Shown here in pieces: positions 5,841 to 7,781 of a stretch of DNA of 7,781 nt; position 1 is the stretch's first letter; every line of letters begins with the position of its first letter. The notes under the pieces are model-generated. The model saw only the letters and a list, made by a program, of their open reading frames with translations, had not been told where the DNA came from and did not search any database. Where the stretch lies: NCBI GenBank assembly GCA_944386315.1, contig CALXAS010000070.1, positions 1 to 7,781 of the forward strand, in the 5' to 3' direction. This stretch comes from an uncultured Clostridia bacterium (GTDB taxonomy: Bacteria > Bacillota > Clostridia > TANB77 > CAG-508). A program made the position numbers and the translations under genes.

Positions 5841-5880
5841 TTTTCTTCATATATATAAGTAGAAAAAGGAGAGGAAAGAA

Positions 5881-6115
5881 ATGGGGCAAAAGGGACTAGA
5901 TTTTAAGCATAAAGAAGTGATTAATATTACAGATGGAAAAAGACTTCGGGTTTGTACAAGATGTTTGCGCTGATTTAGAAAGTGGAAGCATTACTTCTAT
6001 TATTGTACCAGGCAATAATAAATTGCTAAGTATGTTTTCTAATAGTAATGATATTGTGATACCATGGCAAAAAATTACCTGCATAGGAGATGATGTGATT
6101 TTAGTGGAATTGTAA
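5881..6115 (+). pseudogene. ylmC: YlmC/YmxH-family PRC-barrel protein with a one-base frameshift
   Basis: Translation from ATG 5881, after a strong AAGGAG/GAGG site, gives MGQKGLDFKHKEVINITDGK and then RL at residues 21-22. It next runs out of the family frame and stops at TGA 5971-5973. The family sequence resumes in the +1 frame from GGG 5948: GFVQDVCADLESG, then SITSIIVPGNNK, and a C-terminal IVIPWQKITCIGDDVILVEL. Skipping C5947 joins the halves into a 77-residue protein of normal family length with the expected 'GKRLGFV' junction. The YlmC/YmxH family has a PRC-barrel fold, occurs in spore formers and lies next to sigG. Its function is not established. The break could be a sequencing error, a true mutation, or +1 programmed frameshifting at CTT-C. 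ATG 5933 in the second frame has no ribosome binding site. Confidence 0.8.
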
Positions 6116-6132
6116 AATTAAGAAAAAATTCA

Positions 6133-6161
6133 TTGACTTTGAGGATAAAAAGCAATAAAAT
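6133..6161 (+). promoter_or_regulatory. Sigma-A promoter of the DUF308 gene
   Basis: TTGACT (6133-6138), a 17-base spacer and TAAAAT (6156-6161) give a near-consensus promoter. A start near 6168 would place the AAGGAG site (6169-6174) at the very 5' end of the mRNA, so the transcript would be nearly leaderless before its binding site, or initiation is slightly upstream. Confidence 0.7.
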
Positions 6162-6182
6162 GAGAAAAAAGGAGAAAAAGCA

Positions 6183-6728
6183 ATGAATTATTTTCAAACA
6201 TTATTAAAAAAGACAGGTTATATGAGTATCATAGAATCTATTGTATTTGCACTTATAGGAATTATTTTAATGTGGAAACCAGAAGAAACATTAAGCATTA
6301 TCTCTTATATATTAGGAGGAATTTTCTGTATCATAGGAATTGCTAAAATAATAGGTTATGTACAAGCAAAAGGAAAACAAGATTTATACAATTATCATTT
6401 AGTATATGGAATTATGGCAATTATTATAGGAATTATTACGATAGCCTATAGTGGTACTATTTTAAGTATATTTCGAATTATCATAGGTGTATGGATAGTT
6501 TATAGTGCTTTGGTAAGAGGAAGTACGGCACTGAAGTTGAAAAATTCAAAATCACGTTTGTGGTTATATAGCCTTATTATTGCTATAGCAATGGGCATTT
6601 GTGGAATTTATATAATTGTAAATTCTGGTGCAATTCTATTTACGGTTGGACTTGCCATTCTAATATATGCTATAATGGATTTTATAGAGAATATTTTATT
6701 TTTGAAAAATACAAAGAATATGTTTTAA
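6183..6728 (+). CDS. DUF308 (HdeD-like) integral membrane protein
   Basis: This 181-residue protein has six predicted membrane helices, at about residues 13-31, 38-58, 71-89, 91-110, 125-145 and 147-173, arranged as three similar hairpins. Features such as 'GIILMWKPEETLSIISYILGG' early on, the repeated 'G.I.I..G' helices and the 'LVYGIMAIIIGII' block resemble the DUF308/HdeD family. HdeD is linked to acid resistance in enterobacteria. In Firmicutes the function is unknown, so no role should be inferred. AAGGAG at 6169-6174 supports the ATG. It has its own sigma-A promoter and a strong terminator, and so is a one-gene unit between the sporulation genes and the rRNA operon. Confidence 0.75.
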   Translation: MNYFQTLLKKTGYMSIIESIVFALIGIILMWKPEETLSIISYILGGIFCIIGIAKIIGYVQAKGKQDLYNYHLVYGIMAIIIGIITIAYSGTILSIFRIIIGVWIVYSALVRGSTALKLKNSKSRLWLYSLIIAIAMGICGIYIIVNSGAILFTVGLAILIYAIMDFIENILFLKNTKNMF

Positions 6729-6738
6729 AGTTAGGAAT

Positions 6739-6784
6739 AGAATATAGGAAGAATGAAAAACATTCTTTTCTATATTCTTTTTTT
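6739..6784 (+). terminator. Strong intrinsic terminator after the DUF308 gene
   Basis: AGAATATAG (6739-6747) pairs with CTATATTCT (6770-6778). The inner GAATG (6751-6755) pairs with CATTC (6761-6765) around an AAAAA loop, with three further pairs and one bulged T between the two blocks. A run of seven T ends the structure. It insulates the rRNA promoters from upstream transcription. Confidence 0.9.
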
Positions 6785-6869
6785 CTAATAAAATAAGAAA
6801 TGAAATAGACGCCCCAATTTTGAGTAATTATGTGCTAGAAAAATGGTAGAAATTACTAAGAAAAAATTC

Positions 6870-6898
6870 TTGCTTTTTGTTTAAATTTATGTTAATAT
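6870..6898 (+). promoter_or_regulatory. Possible distal rRNA promoter
   Basis: TTGCTT (6870-6875), 17 bases, TAATAT (6893-6898). Each hexamer matches consensus at only four positions, so this is a weak candidate. Confidence 0.3.
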
Positions 6899-6961
6899 AA
6901 ATACATAGCAAGACAGCAAAAAATAAGTTTCAAAAAAACGACAAAATTTTTCAAAAATGTA

Positions 6962-6990
6962 TTGACTTTATAAAATCTATATGCTATTAT
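6962..6990 (+). promoter_or_regulatory. rRNA operon promoter (upstream strong promoter)
   Basis: TTGACT (6962-6967), 17 bases, TATTAT (6985-6990), with an extended -10 TGC directly before it. A-tracts at 6930-6957 could act as an UP element. The expected start near 6997 is a G, the usual initiating base of Firmicutes rRNA promoters. Confidence 0.8.
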
Positions 6991-7104
6991 AAGTAAGTAC
7001 CAAGTAACTGAAGAAAACATATATATTTAAAGTATATAAATTAGTAAAAGTGAATGCAAAGATGGATAGAGAAATGCGGGAATTACTAGTTTATTATTTT
7101 GCCC

Positions 7105-7142
7105 TTTAAAACCTCTAAAAAATATTTTAGAAAAGTTTTAAA
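7105..7142 (+). repeat. Two-part A/T-rich inverted repeat between the rRNA promoters
   Basis: TTTAAAAC (7105-7112) pairs with GTTTTAAA (7135-7142). Inside it, TCTAAAA (7114-7120) pairs with TTTTAGA (7125-7131) around AATA. The two stems are separated by an asymmetric internal loop of one base against three. It ends just before the -35 of the proximal promoter, so it could be an UP element or operator, or an RNA hairpin in transcripts from the upstream promoter. Confidence 0.5.
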
Positions 7143-7148
7143 AAAGTG

Positions 7149-7177
7149 TTGACAACAGTTATAAAAAGTAGTAAAAT
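7149..7177 (+). promoter_or_regulatory. rRNA operon promoter (proximal)
   Basis: TTGACA (7149-7154) is perfect, the spacer is 17 bases and the -10 is TAAAAT (7172-7177). This is the best promoter in the window. Transcription would begin at about 7182-7185, roughly 270 bases before 16S. Confidence 0.88.
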
Positions 7178-7213
7178 ACAAGTCGTTACACAACAGATTG
7201 TATTGCAAAAAAG

Positions 7214-7258
7214 TACATTGAAAAGTAAACAATAAACAAACCTTTGAAGAAACCAAGC
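7214..7258 (+). promoter_or_regulatory. boxA-like antitermination motifs in the rRNA leader
   Basis: ACATTGAAAAGTAAAC (within 7214-7230) and CCTTTGAAGAAACCAAGC (7241-7258) both resemble the Firmicutes rRNA boxA element (CTTTGAAAACTAAAC type) that loads the Nus antitermination complex. Which one is functional cannot be told from sequence alone. Confidence 0.5.
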
Positions 7259-7276
7259 GGTAGTAGAAGTACTACC
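7259..7276 (+). repeat. Perfect 7-bp hairpin in the rRNA leader
   Basis: GGTAGTA pairs exactly with TACTACC around a GAAG tetraloop. It follows the second boxA-like motif directly. No T-run follows, so it is not a terminator. A role in antitermination or leader folding is possible. Confidence 0.55.
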
Positions 7277-7453
7277 ACAAAGCAAGCAAAAAAATGAGCT
7301 AAAACTCAAAGAAATAAGATTAGAAATAATCAATTGGAACGAGAAACGAGTTATGCGAGGAAAACGAAGAAAAAATTTTGAAATAATACGTTTGTATATT
7401 GAAAAATTTTTTACTGAAGTTTGACAAAGCAGAACGAAGTTTATGGTTACAAT

Positions 7454-7781
7454 TTAATATGAGAGTTTGATCCTGGCTCAGGATAAACGCTGGCGGCGCA
7501 CATAAGACATGCAAGTCGAACGGAAGTCGTTGTAATGAAATTGGACTGGACAGAGAACTTGTTCGAAGGAAGGAAAGATAGACTTACAACAATGGCTTTA
7601 GTGGCGGACTGGTGAGTAACGCGTGAGCAACCTGCCTATTAGAGGGGAATAACAGTGAGAAATCATTGCTAATACCGCATATACCATACATATTGCATGA
7701 TAAGTATGGGAAAGGAGCAATCCGCTAATAGATGGGCTCGCGTCTGATTAGATAGTTGGTGGGGTAACGGCCTACCAAGTC
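7454..7781 (+). rRNA. 16S ribosomal RNA, 5' part (runs off the window)
   Basis: The universal 5' sequence AGAGTTTGATCCTGGCTCAG lies at 7462-7481, which puts the mature 5' end near 7454. ATGCAAGTCGAACGG, AGTGGCGGAC, GTGAGTAACGCGTG, CTAATACCGCAT and GGTAACGGCCTACC follow in normal order. The fragment corresponds to about the first 270 positions of the E. coli molecule. The V1 segment between GAACGG and AGTGGCGG is 76 bases against 31 in E. coli, with a closing stem GTTGTAA/TTACAAC (7529-7535 with 7584-7590) and a CTTG-capped stem at 7555-7564. V2 shows the paired CCATAC/GTATGG. The pattern is bacterial and Clostridia-like, but the lineage cannot be fixed by eye. Confidence 0.97.

Larger units (their letters stand above)
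6785..7453 (+). other. rRNA operon promoter and leader region, no protein gene
   Basis: This stretch holds no supported protein gene. It contains one weak and two strong sigma-A promoters, an A/T-rich inverted repeat between the strong ones, and a transcribed leader with a 7-bp hairpin and boxA-like motifs. The part from about 7280 to 7453 shows no recognisable element beyond a third loosely boxA-like ATATTGAAAAAT at 7396-7407. It presumably contains 16S 5' processing sequence, whose partner after 16S lies outside the window. Confidence 0.75.

Noticed and set aside
5821..5855. Possible sigma-E promoter before ylmC (GAATATA ... CATATATA)
   Set aside because: The spacer is 20 bases rather than 14-15, and the -10 matches only about five of eight positions.
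6599..6796. Overlapping + strand frame within and after the DUF308 gene
   Set aside because: Its translation is rich in C, W and Y, has no binding site, and runs through the terminator hairpin.
7062..7109. Possible 15-residue leader peptide ending at the inverted repeat before the proximal rRNA promoter
   Set aside because: The geometry looks like attenuation, but there is no ribosome binding site and no T-run after the hairpin.
7421..7453. TTGACA with TACAAT 21 bases downstream, just before 16S
   Set aside because: The start would fall inside mature 16S, so it cannot serve as an rRNA promoter. Probably chance.

Overview
The window comes from an A+T-rich, endospore-forming member of the Firmicutes, most likely an uncultured, gut-type Clostridia. 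Three things support this: the gene order (sbp, ftsA, ftsZ, spoIIGA, sigE, sigG, ylmC), the strong AGGAGG-type ribosome binding sites, and the use of AGA rather than CGN for most arginines. The genus is not readable from the 16S fragment by eye. All genes lie on the + strand.

Bases 1-46 hold the end of an upstream gene, probably DUF881, whose stop overlaps the start of sbp, a small membrane protein (43-438). An intergenic region of about 200 bases carries a candidate regulated promoter for ftsA, with four 11-bp-spaced repeats that match the WalR/YycF box. FtsA (648-1877) and FtsZ (1983-3098) form the division-ring module. A hairpin, a Spo0A-box match and a strong terminator follow ftsZ.

The sporulation unit then begins. 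SpoIIGA (3336-4265) is the membrane aspartic protease that activates pro-sigma-E. sigE (4237-4968) overlaps it by 29 bases. sigG (5037-5810) has a forespore-type (sigma-F/G-like) promoter in front of it. So three control layers are visible: Spo0A/sigma-A on spoIIGA-sigE, proteolysis of pro-sigma-E, and a compartment-specific promoter for sigG. A terminator closes sigG. A ylmC/ymxH-family gene (5881-6115) follows with a one-base frameshift, and then a stand-alone DUF308 (HdeD-like) membrane protein with its own promoter and terminator.

Bases 6785-7453 have no protein gene. They are the promoter and leader region of an rRNA operon: two strong and one weaker sigma-A promoter, A/T-rich inverted repeats and boxA-like motifs. 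The 16S gene starts near 7454 and runs off the window with an unusually long V1 helix.

No wholly new system is visible. This is a conserved division/sporulation locus. The most interesting parts are regulatory: the 11-bp repeat array before ftsA, the Spo0A-type promoter of spoIIGA, the promoter before sigG, and the frameshift in ylmC.
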